This document shows positions 10,900 through 23,839 of a DNA stretch of 64,000 nt, piece after piece (within the stretch, counting starts at the first letter, position 1; each line of letters starts with the position of its first letter). The notes under the pieces were generated by a model, which saw nothing but the letters and a program-made list of their open reading frames with translations, was not told the DNA's origin and made no database searches. Position numbers and translations under genes: made by a program. The DNA is taken from contig JAUCBN010000049.1 in the NCBI GenBank assembly GCA_035048815.1, forward strand, positions 2,673,501 through 2,737,500. The letters are read 5' to 3'. Origin of the DNA: Abelmoschus esculentus. Taxonomy: Eukaryota > Streptophyta > Magnoliopsida > Malvales > Malvaceae.

Positions 10900-11213
10900 A
10901 AGGGTTTAAGTTTATTTTTAGTATTATAGAGACATTTGAAAAATAATTGGGAAAATAGGTCAATTGTTATAATAATAAAAGGATCTCGTCACCTTCTCTT
11001 GGCGAGGTCTTCTCTTTTTTCCTAAACCACGCCAAGAAGAGATGGCGAGGTACTGTTGATCCATTAAATTTATTCGGGTGAATGAGGAAGAGAAAGAAGA
11101 CCTCGCCAAAAGAAAGTGACGAGATCCTTTATTACTATAGCAATCGACCTATTTCCTCAATTATTCCTTAAACTCCCTAAAACCTTAAAATTAATTACAA
11201 ACAATAATATTTT
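10900..11213. repeat. Long inverted repeat (fold-back element)
   Basis: The left arm (about 10930-11015) and right arm (about 11098-11170) are near-perfect inverted copies over some 70 bp. Each holds GGATCTCGTCAC, then TGGCGAGGTCTTC (left), or the complement (right). The outer 30-40 bp pair more weakly. The arms are clearly GC-richer than the flanks. The central 80 bp is unpaired but contains one more GGCGAGGT. I see no open frame and no clear TSD. It is probably a fold-back MITE; as RNA it would make a long hairpin. Confidence 0.75.
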
Positions 11214-12559
11214 TTAAAATTTTTCATAATTAACACTTTTTAACTTTTCCCCCTTTATCTCTCTTCAAGTTATTTTACCCTTCGTCAGCCGTTATTCTTT
11301 ATCTAAAGTGATATTTTTTATTATTGTTACGGTGAAAAAACATATGTTCAATGATAATAAATTTAAATAATTAACGTTTAATTTTAAACGTTCGTTTACT
11401 ATATTTTTTTCTTTAAATTAATTGTTTTAAAACAATCAAAATCTCTATTTTTTTTTTATAAATGTTCGTTTATCTTTTGAACCTAAATTTAAGACTTCAA
11501 TAAAAAAACAAAACCTAAATGAAAAAAAATGTCCGAAATCGACACAACCTTCGTCCATGATTTTGTTTGGTGTCAACACATCAATAATATTAAAGTTAAA
11601 AAATGTTCAAAATAATTTATTATAACATAAAAATAATATAAATTTAAATTTGAAATTAGAGGGATAAATAAAAAATTCACGTAAAATATAATACTTTTTC
11701 AAAGTAATCGATATATATTTTTCTCTTTGCACAAATTATATCATATAAATGGTTAAAAAATACTGAGTAAAATTTATAGTTTAACTCATGTGTTAAAATA
11801 CGATAAAAATATTTTAAGTTTCACTAATTAATTTAATAATTAAAAAAATATTTTATTTTATATAAAATATATAATATTTAATATATAATAATTTTAGTTA
11901 ATTCGGTTAATCCAGCTAATTAACTTATTTCGAACTGAATTAACTGATAGTCGAATATTCAAAAAAAATCATTAACCAAATTTATCTAAAATTAATTAAT
12001 CGAATTAACCGAAATAATTTACTTCAGTCGGTTAATTCGATTAAAACAGAATAATGCACACCCCTACTTCACCCCAAAATCTGAAAATTTGCTTTTATAT
12101 ATAACGACCCTCCCAAATTTCTTTTTCTATATAACAACCCTCCAAATTTTGAAAATTTGCATTATGGTCACTAGAAATTAGAATAGTTTTCCTTTATATA
12201 ATTTTAGAATATATACAACATAAGTAAAGATGATAATTAAATTGATTAATTCCTATTTAAATTATTAAATTAAATTAATATAATAATTTAGAATATATTT
12301 ATATATAAAGAATTTAACAAGTGACTTCACTGAAAACAAGTATTATGTTTATTTTTGGAGACTTAAATTCAAAAGGTTAATAAAAATATAAATAAATAAT
12401 ATTAGTAATCACAAAAGTATACTCAAAATATAAATGAAAGAGAGATATTATATCAAGGGTAATTATTGTTATATCATTCATGAGACTAATTGGAAAACTA
12501 AAATTGATTTTGATATAACAATTATATATAAGGACTATTTTATAATAAATTTTTAAGTC
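11214..12559. other. AT-rich spacer with half of a small hAT-type element
   Basis: Mostly A/T-rich sequence with no gene. At 11880-12066 there is a stretch rich in CGGTTAATT and its complement, ending in CACACCCCTA, which looks like the right end of a small hAT-type element. The corresponding left end (TAGGGGTGT) could not be found, so the copy is probably incomplete. The fragment nested near 4640 seems to be the same family in the other orientation. Confidence 0.45.
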
Positions 12560-13960
12560 CCTAAGTCAAACTTTTGATTTTAAGTCAAACCAATAACTTT
12601 GAAATAAATTTTCTAAGTGTTTTTAAACGAGAGTATCGATACCATTAGAACCGGTATCGATACCGACTTGTATTTTTAAAGCTTTGTTCTTGAAACTAAG
12701 AACAGGTATCGAAACATGGTTCGATACCAATACCTTACTGCCAATGCCTGTTTCAAACCAAGTATCGAACCACTTCGAGTGTTTTAATTATTTTAAAATT
12801 ATTTAAAATTATGACTCATGGTATCGATACCAGTATCGATACCCCTTTTAATTCCCAACGGTTATTTTAGCATTTAATGAGTTGATCGTTGGTGGCAGTT
12901 AAAACTTTAAAAGATGGTTAAGCTGTTTCGAAACATGGTTCGATACCGACCATTATAGTGTAGTAATGGTATCGATACCTGGTTCGATACACCCCCTATT
13001 AAATGCACGTCGTCTCTTTCTTTTTATAGGCTGTTTTGAAACAGGTTCTTCGTGTTTCGATACCGACCATTATAGTGTAGTAATGGTATCGATACCTGGT
13101 TCGATACACCCCCTATTAAATGCACAACGTCTCTTTCTTTTTATAGGCTGTTTTGAAACAGGTTCTTCGTGTTTCGATACCGACCATTATAGTGTAGTAA
13201 TGGTATCGATACCTAGTTCGATACACCCCCTATTAAATGCACAACGTCTCTTTCTTTTTATAGGCTGTTTTGAAACAGGTTTTTCGTGTTTCGATACCGA
13301 TGCCTACAGAAGTGCATTTATGGTGGGAAGATGAGGTCCTAACGTCTTTATTTCAAGTCCCAACAACCACAACGGTTAGAAATCAATGAGGAGATATAAA
13401 ATGAAGCAATTCAAGCAGCATTAACAACTATTGAACCTCAAACAACATCCAAGCAATCAAATCCAACTCCCAAGCACTCTCATTGAATATCTTGACTCTC
13501 ATCTCTTGTACTTTAATTTTATTCTTTGTAATTTAATTTGTGGAGAATTTGTTTGTAATTGAGACATATTTATCTTGCGAGAGAATTCATTTAGCCCACT
13601 CAAATCTCTTGTATTTCTTTGTGAGGTCCAAGTTAATTTTGGGTAGAAAATTGGCTTGATTGTAAAGGTTATCCCTTGAACTTAGAAAAAGATTGAATTC
13701 ATAGTGAATTAGTTTCAAAATCTTTAGTGGGAGCTAAGGTAGTTGATGTAGAGCTTGTTCGAAGCTTAAACCACTATAAATCTCTTGTTCTTCAAATTTT
13801 CAAATTTTACCGAAAATTTTCCACCGACAAATTTTTAATTGTCAATTCACTCCCATCTTGACCAACTATCAAGATCGATCAACTCAACACCAATCATTTA
13901 AATACATTCATTTTATTAAATTTTTATTATCTTTTTTACCAAATAAATTTTCACTGATAT
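12560..13960 (+). mobile_element. LTR-like retrotransposon remnant (probable solo LTR)
   Basis: No coding domains are present. The segment starts with clustered copies of the palindrome GGTATCGATACC, continues through the 117-bp tandem array, and ends with a leader-like T-rich stretch (13480-13850) that closes in CAAGATCGATCAACTCAACA. The order resembles long LTRs of plant elements, and the same palindrome cluster occurs inside the solo LTR at 33561. I could not find matching TG...CA ends with a TSD, so limits and class are uncertain. Confidence 0.4.
12925..13316 (+). repeat. 117-bp tandem repeat with ATCGAT palindromes
   Basis: Three full copies begin with ATGGTATCGATACC at 12966, 13083 and 13200, an exact 117-bp spacing, with part of a further copy on the left. 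Copies differ by only a few bases (for example GTCGTC versus CAACGTC), so the amplification is recent relative to the surrounding decay. Since 117 is a multiple of 3 the array leaves an open frame of 122 codons (12966-13334) with a 39-residue period; nothing else suggests it is a gene. Confidence 0.9.
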
Positions 13961-15480
13961 TTATTGTAAATTAAATTCAAAACGATTTTTAACAAGTAAA
14001 TCTTTTCCTAATGGAGATTTACTTGTTAGAAAAATAAGATAAAAATATTAATAAATAAATATATTTGATTAACTGATTTAATAAAAATATTAATATTTAA
14101 TATTTTAAACGTTTCATAATTTAAAAAGAATACCAAATAATAATTGAGGAAGATCAACATAGAGTAAATGTTCATTAATGTCTTTTACTGACTTTTGTCT
14201 TGTTCCTAAGAAAGGGGGAAAAGAAGAATCACTCACATTTAACATTCATATTTCATTATGTGAAAATGGGCAAATAAAAATTATGAAAAGAAATATTAGA
14301 TTTTAAATATTATAAGAAAAATAAATTGAATTAAAAAAATATTTTTATAACTTATTTTTATATTATTCAATCTAAATTAATTAATAAATTAAATATCGAT
14401 AATTATATAATTATATTAATATACATTAACATGTTTAGCTCAATTATTAAAGGAAGAATAAAAGTTAAGTCCATGTTTATTTATGAAGGCAAGAACACAT
14501 GATACAAATGCATTAATGACGGCGGCGGATCCATGCTTTGAATAGTTTTTGTACCTTTAATTTATCTTTAATTTTTAAAATTTATATATTTATTCTTATT
14601 TTTTTTTTAATTTTTATGAATTAATCTTTAAGTTTTTTTTAATATTTAAGTTTTGTGTTCTCCCTGAGATTTTAAAATTTTATATGTGCTCATCCTTAAA
14701 TAAATTTTTGGTTTCGCTACTGATTATTGCAACTGGAGTGTGGTTAGAGTCAATATGACAACTAAAATTTAGAACTTTTAAAATTGTATTCAAATATTAT
14801 GAGTATTTCCCTTCTTGCTCAAACCATAAATTATATAATTTTTTTGTAAAATAAAAGATATAATGATATATTTTAAAGAGATTATTAGAAATAAATAAGA
14901 CCCAAATTGATAAAAAAAAATTAATTATCAAGGATTAAATATAACATTATGTCAAATAGAAACATAAAATTTAAAAATATATATAATTAATATCATTATA
15001 AATAATTAAACACTCCTTAATAAATAATTAATTCTTAAATAGTATTAAAAAATAACACCCTTAAATAAATTTCTATCTCCACCCATCACCCTTATATATA
15101 AGAAATTATTTTATGGGCCACATCATCCATAGTCTCTAACCACAAAAAATTAACTAATTAATTTTATATTTTCCATATATTTTTTAAGAGTGAATCTTTA
15201 ATTTTTTATTAAATAAGTAGTGAGTGGTTATATAAAAATTAATTAAAAAAATGATATAAAAAATATAAAATTAATTAATTAATTTTTAATAATTAAGGAC
15301 GACAGATAATATGGTGGAACTGATCCATAAACTTAGATACATATAAAATTTCAGTAGTTCTACTTCTACTTGCAAAATATGAAATTTGCTTAAGGAGCTT
15401 CAAGTTTTGATTTAATTACTTCTACTGAAAATAGAAAAAAAATCCAACATTCAAACTCGGTTCTTCAAGCTGCCTGGTTG
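13961..15480. other. AT-rich spacer with a short hairpin
   Basis: At about 13920-14050 there is an imperfect inverted repeat (TTTTTATTATCTT on the left, AAATAAGATAAAAA on the right) around AAGTAAATC/GATTTACTT, similar to the hairpin at 22230-22420. The rest has no credible open frames. The promoter of the kinase gene downstream is expected near its right end, but I could not assign a TATA box with confidence. Confidence 0.45.
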
Positions 15481-15892
15481 CACAATTTTGAGCGTTAAAG
15501 GTTGAGATCAGAAGTCGCTGCAGAGCTTTTAACACATGTCGACAACCCAGCACAGCATACTAGCGATTCTCGCGGACTCGTGTAAGAAGAGAGATAGAAA
15601 ACAACAAAACAAAAGCTAATGTTCGTTTCTATGTAGTCCCAATTTGTGAAAATCTCTACTTTCCTCTAGGGAAAAAATAAAAAACGAATAGAGAGAGATA
15701 GAGAAGAAGAAAAAAGAAAGATGAAAACTTGTCTACATATAGCTTTGTAACTGTTAAGCTATGGAGTAAAGAACAGGGCTTTAATGTTATAGAAAGCATC
15801 AACTTCTTGTATCTGTTTGTTTTTCTTTCTGTCAATCACATTGTTGTTTGGTTTGGTTTGGGTTGGGTTATTTGCTTGGTTTTAGAGTGTTC

Positions 15893-18800
15893 ATGGCTGA
15901 TGTTAATGACCATAAACATGCTGCTTTGAGGTATGTATTTGTTTCACCTTCATGTTTTCTCATTTGGGTATTTTTTAAAAATGTTTTTTTTTTTTCATTT
16001 CTTAATGTTTATTGAATGATTGCATAAGGTTTGTGTTTTTGTTCTCCTTCATGTTATTCCATATGGGTATGTCTTTGTTTCTTGAAAGTTTCTTCCTTTT
16101 TGTAACATTCATCAAGGGATGTTCTAAGAGCTGTTTTTTTTTTCTCCTTCATGTTATTCCATATGAGTGGTAGCCATTGTTTTGTTCCATTTTTCATTTT
16201 CTGGAGCTTTCTTTTACCAGTTTTCCTTTTGTGTTGTTCATAGAAATTATTGGCTTTGAATCTTTTGGTGCTATTTATGCTGTGATTTCTAGTTTGTACA
16301 TGATTATTTTTGGCACTTGTGTTGTTTCAGCTTAACAATTTTGAGGATTTTCTACATATACCACATATGGTAGACAAGTATTGTTGTTTATTTTCTGCAA
16401 TTCCTTTCTCTTTTGGATTAAATCTGGTTTAGAGCTACTTTCTTTTGAGCTTTTCAATGTTTTAATAGTTGTGATGATGATTTGGATGTTGGATTCTGTT
16501 TTATTTTGATGCTATAGTTGTCTCCCCCAAAACAACACATCCTGTGACAGGAATGAAGGTTCTTTGATGTCTGGTTTTATTTGGTTTGACTGATTATTGA
16601 TTTGTTATCATCATTGTTGTCTTCCAGTGAGAGCTCCACTGATTCTGGTGAGAGGCGGAACAAGAACTCGAAAGGTGGGGTTGTTCGAGCAAGACATAAA
16701 AGGCAAGGGAAAAAGCTTGTTACATATTCGTCGGTCCAAGGTATTCTAACCTATCTGATTCATGTGTGGTGCATGTGTTTTTCTAGTGCAAGCTCTTACT
16801 AGTCTTTCTTATTCTATTCAAGAATCAAGGGCAGTGGATGCAGAAGACGAGAAAAAACATGGATTGTCTCCTACAGGAGTTATAGAGGCCAGCTTAGAAT
16901 TAGGCTTGGAATCCGATATAGTTTCTCCCGATGGCAGCCCCAAGGCAGATATTCGTTGTGCACATTCAGCAGCTCTTTCTAACTGGAGAAAATTATTCAC
17001 ATTACTGAAAAGAAAACCAGACAAGCACTTATGTACCTTCCCTCCATTTACTGTCCCAAAGCTATCGAGAAAGAACAACAGGAGCATGAAGGAGAGTCCT
17101 ATGCTGAGAGAGTTATACAACTTTAAGTCTTCTTTAGAGAACTTCAGCCTATCTCAGCTCCGAGTTGCAACAGGCAACTTTAACCGAGGTATGCAACTTA
17201 TTTCAAGACTATTAGTCCTATGCTTAATGATACTGTTAATACAGTTGAATACAATGTAGATTAATATAAGGGTACGATTTCTTGTAGAGAACATAATCGG
17301 AAGGGGTGGTTATGCTGAAGTTTACAAGGGTCGGTTGAAGAATGGAAGGCTCATAGCAATAAAGCGGTTGACAAAAGGGACGCCAGATGAGAGGACAGCA
17401 GGTTTCCTCTCAGAGCTTGGCATTATAGCTCATGTAAACCATCCAAACACTGCCAAATTGATTGGATGTTGCATTGAAGGAGGAATGCACCTTGTCTTTC
17501 AGCTATCTCCGTTGGGAAGTTTGGCATCAGCTCTTCATGGTTTGTTCATAATCCACATTATTTTCTCGAGTCGTTACGACAAGTTTCTGACGCTCTTGAC
17601 TCTTAAACATTATCCAGGTTCAAAATGTAAGCTGGATTGGAGTAAAAGATATAAGATTGCTTTGGGTACAGCAGACGGACTCACATATCTTCACGAGACT
17701 TGTGAAAGGCGGATTATACATAGAGATATCAAGGCTGATAATATTCTTCTTACAGAGAACTTTGAGCCTCAGGTAGCGTGCATCTGTATTTTTCGTGATA
17801 AAAGGAAATCATGAAACTGATGTGCGGAGAGGAAAAAAAAAAAAAAGAGAACACATTTCCTTGTAAGATGCTAGAACCGATGATATTCTGTAAGCTGGGT
17901 ACTTACGGTTATCTATGTTAACTATGTGCTATGCTTTGTAATTTTTCGAACCATAAAGAAGCCAATTTAATCACCAATAATAGCTTGTTTCCGATTACCT
18001 AGTGATTGCCTAAATTTGTGTTGCGACTTAGATTCTGATTGTAACACCCTATCTCTTGTGTTAAACTTAATCACAATGTGAGCCTCATAAGGTACGAGCT
18101 TTGTGCAAGCCTTAAGGGCATACCTTTTGAAACTTAAGTCAAGCCAACCAGAGATGGCTCAAAGAAGCCTCAAAATGAGGAGGTTGAAGCATATGCAAGA
18201 TATGTGTTGCTTCCTTCCTTGGTACTCACTCTGAAGGTAGCTGCAGTTATGGTGAAAATCTTAGACTATTACGTGTCATGTTTTTAGTTATGAAAATCAA
18301 GTATTCTGTCTCAATATCATTCCATGAAGTATGCACGATTGTCGTATTGTTCTTTATGACTTATGAGTACCTTTCTGTTGGAAAACTGTTTCCGTTATTT
18401 TGTTTCTAATAGGAGCCTCGAATAATATACTATAATAATTATTTTTGTCGACGTATATGGGGAAGATCTACCAATGCTAGTGCTGCTATAACCCGTTTTC
18501 TGGACATTTTATGACATTTATTTTATAAAGCTCCTAATGATTTGTGGTCTTGAATGTCAATCAGTTGTTTGCATTTGTATTTGAATTCCTTTATTTGTTC
18601 CATTTATTGATTAAGCCAACCAATTTGCCTTTCAGATTTGTGATTTCGGCCTCGCCAAGTGGCTGCCTAAACAGTGGACACACCACAACGTGTCGAAGTT
18701 TGAAGGCACTTTCGGGTATGTAAGCCTAAAGTATCTTTATCGAGTCAATAAATACTTTTGTCGTAATGCTGTCGCATTTATTTTGTCGATATGCAGCTAC

Positions 18801-20012
18801 TTTGCACCCGAATACTTCATGCATGGCATAGTCGACGAGAAAACAGATGTCTATGCATTTGGAGTTCTGCTTTTGGAGCTCATAACAGGAAGGAAAGCTA
18901 TAGATGATCAACAGCAAAGCCTTGTAATATGGGTACATTTCTTCACAAACAATTTGATCCCTCCAACGATATCAGAATCACAAAGGCCCTTACCCTTTTT
19001 AATTTTTGTAGGCAAAGCCTCTTCTTGACGAGAACGATATTAAAGAGCTCTTAGACCCTTTCCTCGGTGACAATTATGACGTGGAGGAGGTTGATCGCAT
19101 GGCTCTGACTGCCTCTTTGTGTATTGAGCAGTCTCCTATTCTTCGTCCTCAAATGAGTCAGGTGCGGATTTCTTTTAGAAGTTCTTGAATATCTGCTAAT
19201 GCACACTGGAAAGAAATTAGAGAAAACAAAGTAATATTAGGAAATAGAAAAATGCTAATTATGATATGATATCCCGCTTTGCTCTTTCGAAAGGTCTGTC
19301 GGTTTCGTTTCGTAACGAAACCACAGTTCTTTTCATAAAGTTAAATCATTGATTCATTATAGAAAGCTGTTCTGGTGCTTCATTTATTTCAATATGATGA
19401 TATTGTCTGGTTTTACTCTGCTTGCTTGTGGCATCCGTTTCATTTGCTGTTCTTCGTAGTTTCTACGAACCATCTTCGATGACAATTAATTATTTCTTTA
19501 CGACATGTTGACAAAACGATATCTCTGCCGAAACCAAATAATTATAGCATCATCTAAACCACAAACATTTAGAATTACTACTTTGCATGAAACACAATAT
19601 CACTTTCTCAAGCAATGACTTGGTTTTAGTCCCACGCTTACTGTCGATTTTACTTGATCATTGACGAATGATTATTGAACTATTCTTTCATTGGTTTTCT
19701 TCTCGTATTCAAAGTTCGGATTCAAAAACAAAAACATCACTAATCTTCGTATTCTAGACGTTCTTTACATTTCTGCATGCATTTCATGTAATTCTTTGTG
19801 AAGCAAAATATGTGATAATAAGTTGAACCATGTTGTTGATGCAGGTTGTGATACTGCTGAGAGGCGATGAATATGCAGCAGAATGTTATAAAGAATCCCA
19901 GAATCAATCCCACCGTCGAACACACTCGAACGAGCTCTGCGACACACAAGAATACAACTCAACGGAACTGAACAATATGAATCGACTTCGGGAGATTGTT
20001 TTAGGCTCTTGA
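15893..20012 (+). CDS. Receptor-like cytoplasmic kinase, RLCK-VI/RBK type
   Basis: A nine-exon gene encoding a 485-residue kinase without signal or membrane segment. Exons: 15893-15930, 16628-16740, 16823-17188, 17288-17539, 17618-17772, 18636-18715, 18797-18932, 19012-19161 and 19845-20012. All introns are GT-AG, and the lengths sum to 1458 bp with no internal stop. Residues 1-150 are charged and probably disordered. The kinase part has GRGGYAEVYKG at 177, Lys198 in AIKRL, HRDIKADN at 291, DFG at 311-313 and APE at 338-340. FEGTFGYFAPEYFMHGIVDE around the APE is typical of class VI cytoplasmic kinases, which in Arabidopsis include RBK1 and RBK2 that bind ROP GTPases. It likely acts in the cytosol or at the membrane in ROP signalling (family inference). 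A short upstream reading frame starts at 15721 in the presumed leader. Confidence 0.92.
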
Positions 20013-20199
20013 AAAGCAGGTTACAACTTTGTTTCGGTTCGCTGCAAATCTGATGGAACTAGAAAGACAATTTGATGCTGTGTTTCATGGCATTTGGAAG
20101 CATGGGTTCTTCCAAATTTCATGTGAAAAACAGTTTATCAAAACCAAATTATGTCTTCCTTTGGTACATATATGGTTTGAACTGAAACTATGTATGTAT

Positions 20200-20225
20200 T
20201 ATATATATATATATATATATATATA
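20200..20225. repeat. (AT)n microsatellite
   Basis: About 13 AT units some 190 bp after the kinase stop codon, probably in the 3' untranslated region. Confidence 0.95.
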
Positions 20226-20289
20226 GTTTTCTTAAGGTTGTCTTGTCTTAAAACTGGTGTTTTGTGTAAATTAGGCAAGGATTAACCGT

Positions 20290-21249
20290 TAAGATACTTT
20301 TGGTAATTTATGCAAGGAAATACCAAGAAAGAGGGGGTAGGAATTATAATTAATGGCTTAAATATAAAATAACTTTCCATTAAAAAACTAATTTTTAAAT
20401 AAAACAGATGTTTAAAGTTTAATTTTATTTGAAACAAATATCTACATTTTTTTTTATCAAAATAGGTGTCAAAAGTTTTAATTTGTACAAAGAAAGAAAG
20501 AGTAAAAATCTTCTGTCCCTAATCATGTCTATTTTTATGTTTTACACTAAAAATTATTAAAAAATTAAATTTTAAACCATACTCTTAATTTTTACGTCTT
20601 AAATTTTACCCCATAAAAAATATACTCTACTAACTCTAAATCTATTATTTTAAAATAAAAACATTAATAAAGATATAATAAAAAACAAACGATTTACTAA
20701 TTTAAAATTTTAAATATAAAAATTAAATACTTATGGGTGAATTAAGCAACCCAAATTGTCTTTTTTTTAATCAAAATAATAATTAAATAATTCCCAAGGT
20801 CCTTAAAAAGTATAAACCAATTTTGCAATTTACCTGTTTGCTCCTTAAAGCTTTTCTTAATTCATATCAATCCTAGAATTTCACAACTTATTTTTAATTT
20901 ACTCCCTTTGAAGACTTAACTCATTATTAAAGTGCCACGCTATATATATATATTTTTTTAAAAAAATTACTGACTAAATTAAAAAAAAAAATAAGTTTTT
21001 GAACAAAGATGTAAATTGAGGTAAAATAAATCCATGTGACTAAAAACAAATAAATATGATAAAAATACAAATTTGAGACTGAGACGTAAGAAGTAAATTA
21101 TTTTATTTTATTTTATATTTTGTTTTTAAAGTTTTATTTTCAGCCTCTATAATTTTTCAATTTCAAAGTTTACGGTTTCAACTGTGCAAATCTAAAATAC
21201 GCCCCCGGGTTTTGTGGTTCGCCTCTCCCCTTCAGATTTTCTCCTCCGT
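20290..21249. other. AT-rich spacer after the kinase gene
   Basis: Downstream of the kinase 3' region. There are long A/T runs and a few short GC-richer patches near 21195-21250. No open frame or repeat boundary is supportable. Confidence 0.5.
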
Positions 21250-21257
21250 GTCGTAAC

Positions 21258-21831
21258 TAAGGGTGATAATGAGTCTGACTAACTCGCGAGCTATTCAAGT
21301 TTAGTTTAGTCAAAATTTGATTAAAGTTCGGTTTAAATGAGTTTGACTTAAGTTTAGATTCGGGTTGGATTCAGTTCGAGACTTTAACGAGCCGAGTCGA
21401 GCCTATTAAAACTCGACTCGAAAAACTCATGAACATGCTAAAAATAATTATATTATATATATGCTACATATACATTAAAAATAATCTCTTTAGTAAAAAA
21501 TAATAATAAAATAAAATAAGAGAAATTCACTAAAAATAAATAAATTAAAAAATTTTAGTATTTTTTTTTCTTTTCTTAATATTGAATTTCGTTTCGTTGT
21601 TGGTTATGAAAAGAGTTTAACGAGATCCTATCTTTTATAGAAAAACATAACAAAATTATCTATTTTGATTCGAGCCGAACCGTGCCTAACGAGTTTCGTG
21701 CTCGAGCTGAGCCCTAACCTAAAATTTCGAGCTCACCGAACCTCGAGCCTGAGCTGAGTTCAATAACATTGTTTACGAGCCAAGTCAAGTCTAGCCAGAC
21801 TCGGGCTCGACTCGGCTTGTTATCACCCCTA
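21258..21831. mobile_element. hAT-type MITE, TSD GTCGTAAC
   Basis: The ends are TAAGGGTGATAATGAG and the inverted CTTGTTATCACCCCTA, flanked by an exact 8-bp duplication GTCGTAAC (21250-21257 and 21832-21839). Subterminal regions are filled with GAGCC/GGCTC and ACTCG/CGAGT motifs in opposite orientation. The middle is A/T-rich. There is no transposase, so mobility would need a hAT enzyme in trans. Confidence 0.88.
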
Positions 21832-22229
21832 GTCGTAACGTAATTATCTACCCCTATACTTCCCTTCATTCTCACTTTTACCCCAATATTTTGTTTTCCT
21901 TTTCAATTCAATCCATTTCATTGCTAATTAATAATATTCTTTTTTTTTCTCAAAGAAAATGGGGCTTGATTAGATTTATCACCAAACATTGAAGATTAAT
22001 CGTTAGTTTTTGCTGATAAAAATTTTTAATAATAAATTATTGAATTTAGATGAGACAATAAAAATCTCCCTCGTCATAATTACTTAATTGTTGAGAATTT
22101 AATTTTTGTCTTAAATATGGAGTAACTTTAATTTTTTTAGGAAACAATAATAATAATAATTTCCATTATGTTTCTATATAGAAAATATTGTTAAATACGT
22201 GAAATTATATCAGAGATAAGTTTTATCAT

Positions 22230-22420
22230 GTATTTATAAAACTAATTATTAAAAATTATTAATTTTATCATTTTTTATATCATATTTTTTTAAGTGAATC
22301 TTTACTTATATTTATTGTTAATTCATTTTAAAAACAGTTTTTTCAAGTAAAGATTCACTTGAAAAAAAATATGACATGAAAAAATTGATGAGATGGGTAA
22401 TATTTAGTGGTTGGTCCTAT
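22230..22420. repeat. Imperfect inverted repeat (MITE-like hairpin)
   Basis: AAGTGAATCTTTACTT on the left pairs with AAGTAAAGATTCACTT on the right around a loop of about 50 bp, and outer A/T stretches (ATTTTATCATTTTTTATATC against its inverted form) extend the pairing. The loop holds ATATTTATTGTTAATTCA, close to the loop of the hairpin at 13920-14050, so both are probably one family. A TSD could not be fixed. Confidence 0.6.
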
Positions 22421-22520
22421 GGACACATGGTGGGACTTACTCATAATATAATTTCTCCTTAAATATAGATGAAATAAGCATATTTAATTGGTTAGTTAAA
22501 TTGTTTATCTTTGTTTCTTT

Positions 22521-23142
22521 TAGGGGTGCTTAAAATTATTCAACTGATAGATTCAAAAAATTACTCGATTAGGTCAAGTAACCGACCCGAGAATAATTGG
22601 ATCGGGTCTGAGTTAATTTGTCTACGTAACTGGATACCTACTCTGACTTAATAAGTTTTAATATATTTTTAGTTTTAAATTATATTTTATTTTAAATTAT
22701 TTAATATTTATACCTAAAATTAAATTTAGATATCTAAATTATTTTTATATTTGTATTATGTATATTTAAGTTTTAAATTTTTAAATATATTTTTATTAAT
22801 TTATTAATATTAAAAAATAAAATTAATATTTTTAATGTATTGACGATAAATTTATATATATTCAAATATTCTAAAATTAACTTTAAATCATTAATTTTTG
22901 TGTTTTGGATATATATTATAATTTTTTAACTTTTATGTGTTTATTATATAATTTTTTTAAATATTTAAATTTTAAAAAAATAAAAAGAATGTAACCTGGA
23001 TACTCAATTACCTAGATACTCGTTACCCAATTACCTGATTTTTATAAGTATTCTGTACTTAATAACAAGTATCAGATTTAAAGGGGTCATATTCAAAATA
23101 ATTAAATACTCAAAAACCGAATATCTGAAAATGAATACCCTA
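22521..23142. mobile_element. Probable hAT-type MITE with decayed ends
   Basis: It begins TAGGGGTGCTTAAAATTATTC and ends GAATACCCTA. GGTAATTGGGTA-like and GTATCCAG-like motifs recur in opposite orientation near the two ends. Flanking octamers GTTTCTTT and ATTTTTTT match at 6 of 8 places, as expected for an old duplication but weak in such AT-rich sequence. Confidence 0.5.
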
Positions 23143-23839
23143 ATTTTTTTTATTTTTTTAGTTCATAAATTTTAAATCCCTTAAGAGCACGTCTTCCTTC
23201 TTTTATAAATATTTCTATTGAAAAATAAATGTATGATTTGAATTTATATAATTAAAATAATATAAATATTTTTAATTACTCAATTAATTAATAAATCTCA
23301 AATTTATAAAAAAAATAGAAATTCCACTTTCCAATGAAAATAAAATAATTTAATAATAATCTTAAACCATTGAAAGTTTTTGGCAAATGAAATTAACAGG
23401 TGGTCAATCAAATCCTTTCTTGACAAAACAAGGACTCCATCGAAAAACCTGAAAACTTATTAGGGACTGATCTGCAATTCTTCCATTATTGCTTGCACTG
23501 CAATCTAACCTTTAACGAAGAAAGCCAAGGGCCGTGTCTTCTCTTCCTTCTTCTCTGTTAAAAACGTCAAACCCAACCACCGCGCAAACAAAAGTTTCCA
23601 TTAACGATGATCATTTGACATTGAAGCGCTGCCGTTTTGTTATTTTAACCCTTATGCTATCGCCGATCGCTTCTTTCTATCCCGGTAACGCACCGGTGGC
23701 CGGAAAAGGAAATTGGATTGTCTTTTGACAGTGTTCCATGGTGTTGTTTTTTTCGTACGACAGGTTTACAAAAGACGTAATGATTTCATTTTTAATAATT
23801 TTTGTCTTTCCTTATATATATTTACAGGATCGCGATTGC
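23143..23839. other. Spacer, possibly the old leader of the ATG18-like gene
   Basis: From about 23480 the base composition rises (GCCAAGGGCCGTGTC, then ACCGGTGGCCGGAAAAGG near 23690), unlike the spacer before it. This may be the displaced 5' leader or promoter of the ATG18-like gene, now separated from it by the LINE tail. The 64-codon open frame at 23534-23728 matches no family that I know. Confidence 0.35.

Noticed and set aside
12966..13334. 122-codon open frame with three 39-residue repeats
   Set aside because: It is explained by the 117-bp tandem DNA repeat, whose period is a multiple of three. There is no family match, no splice context, and the array lies in an LTR-like segment.
15721..15751. 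Alternative start of the RBK-type kinase at the earlier ATG
   Set aside because: That frame meets a stop after nine codons; the ATG at 15893 leads through nine in-phase exons.
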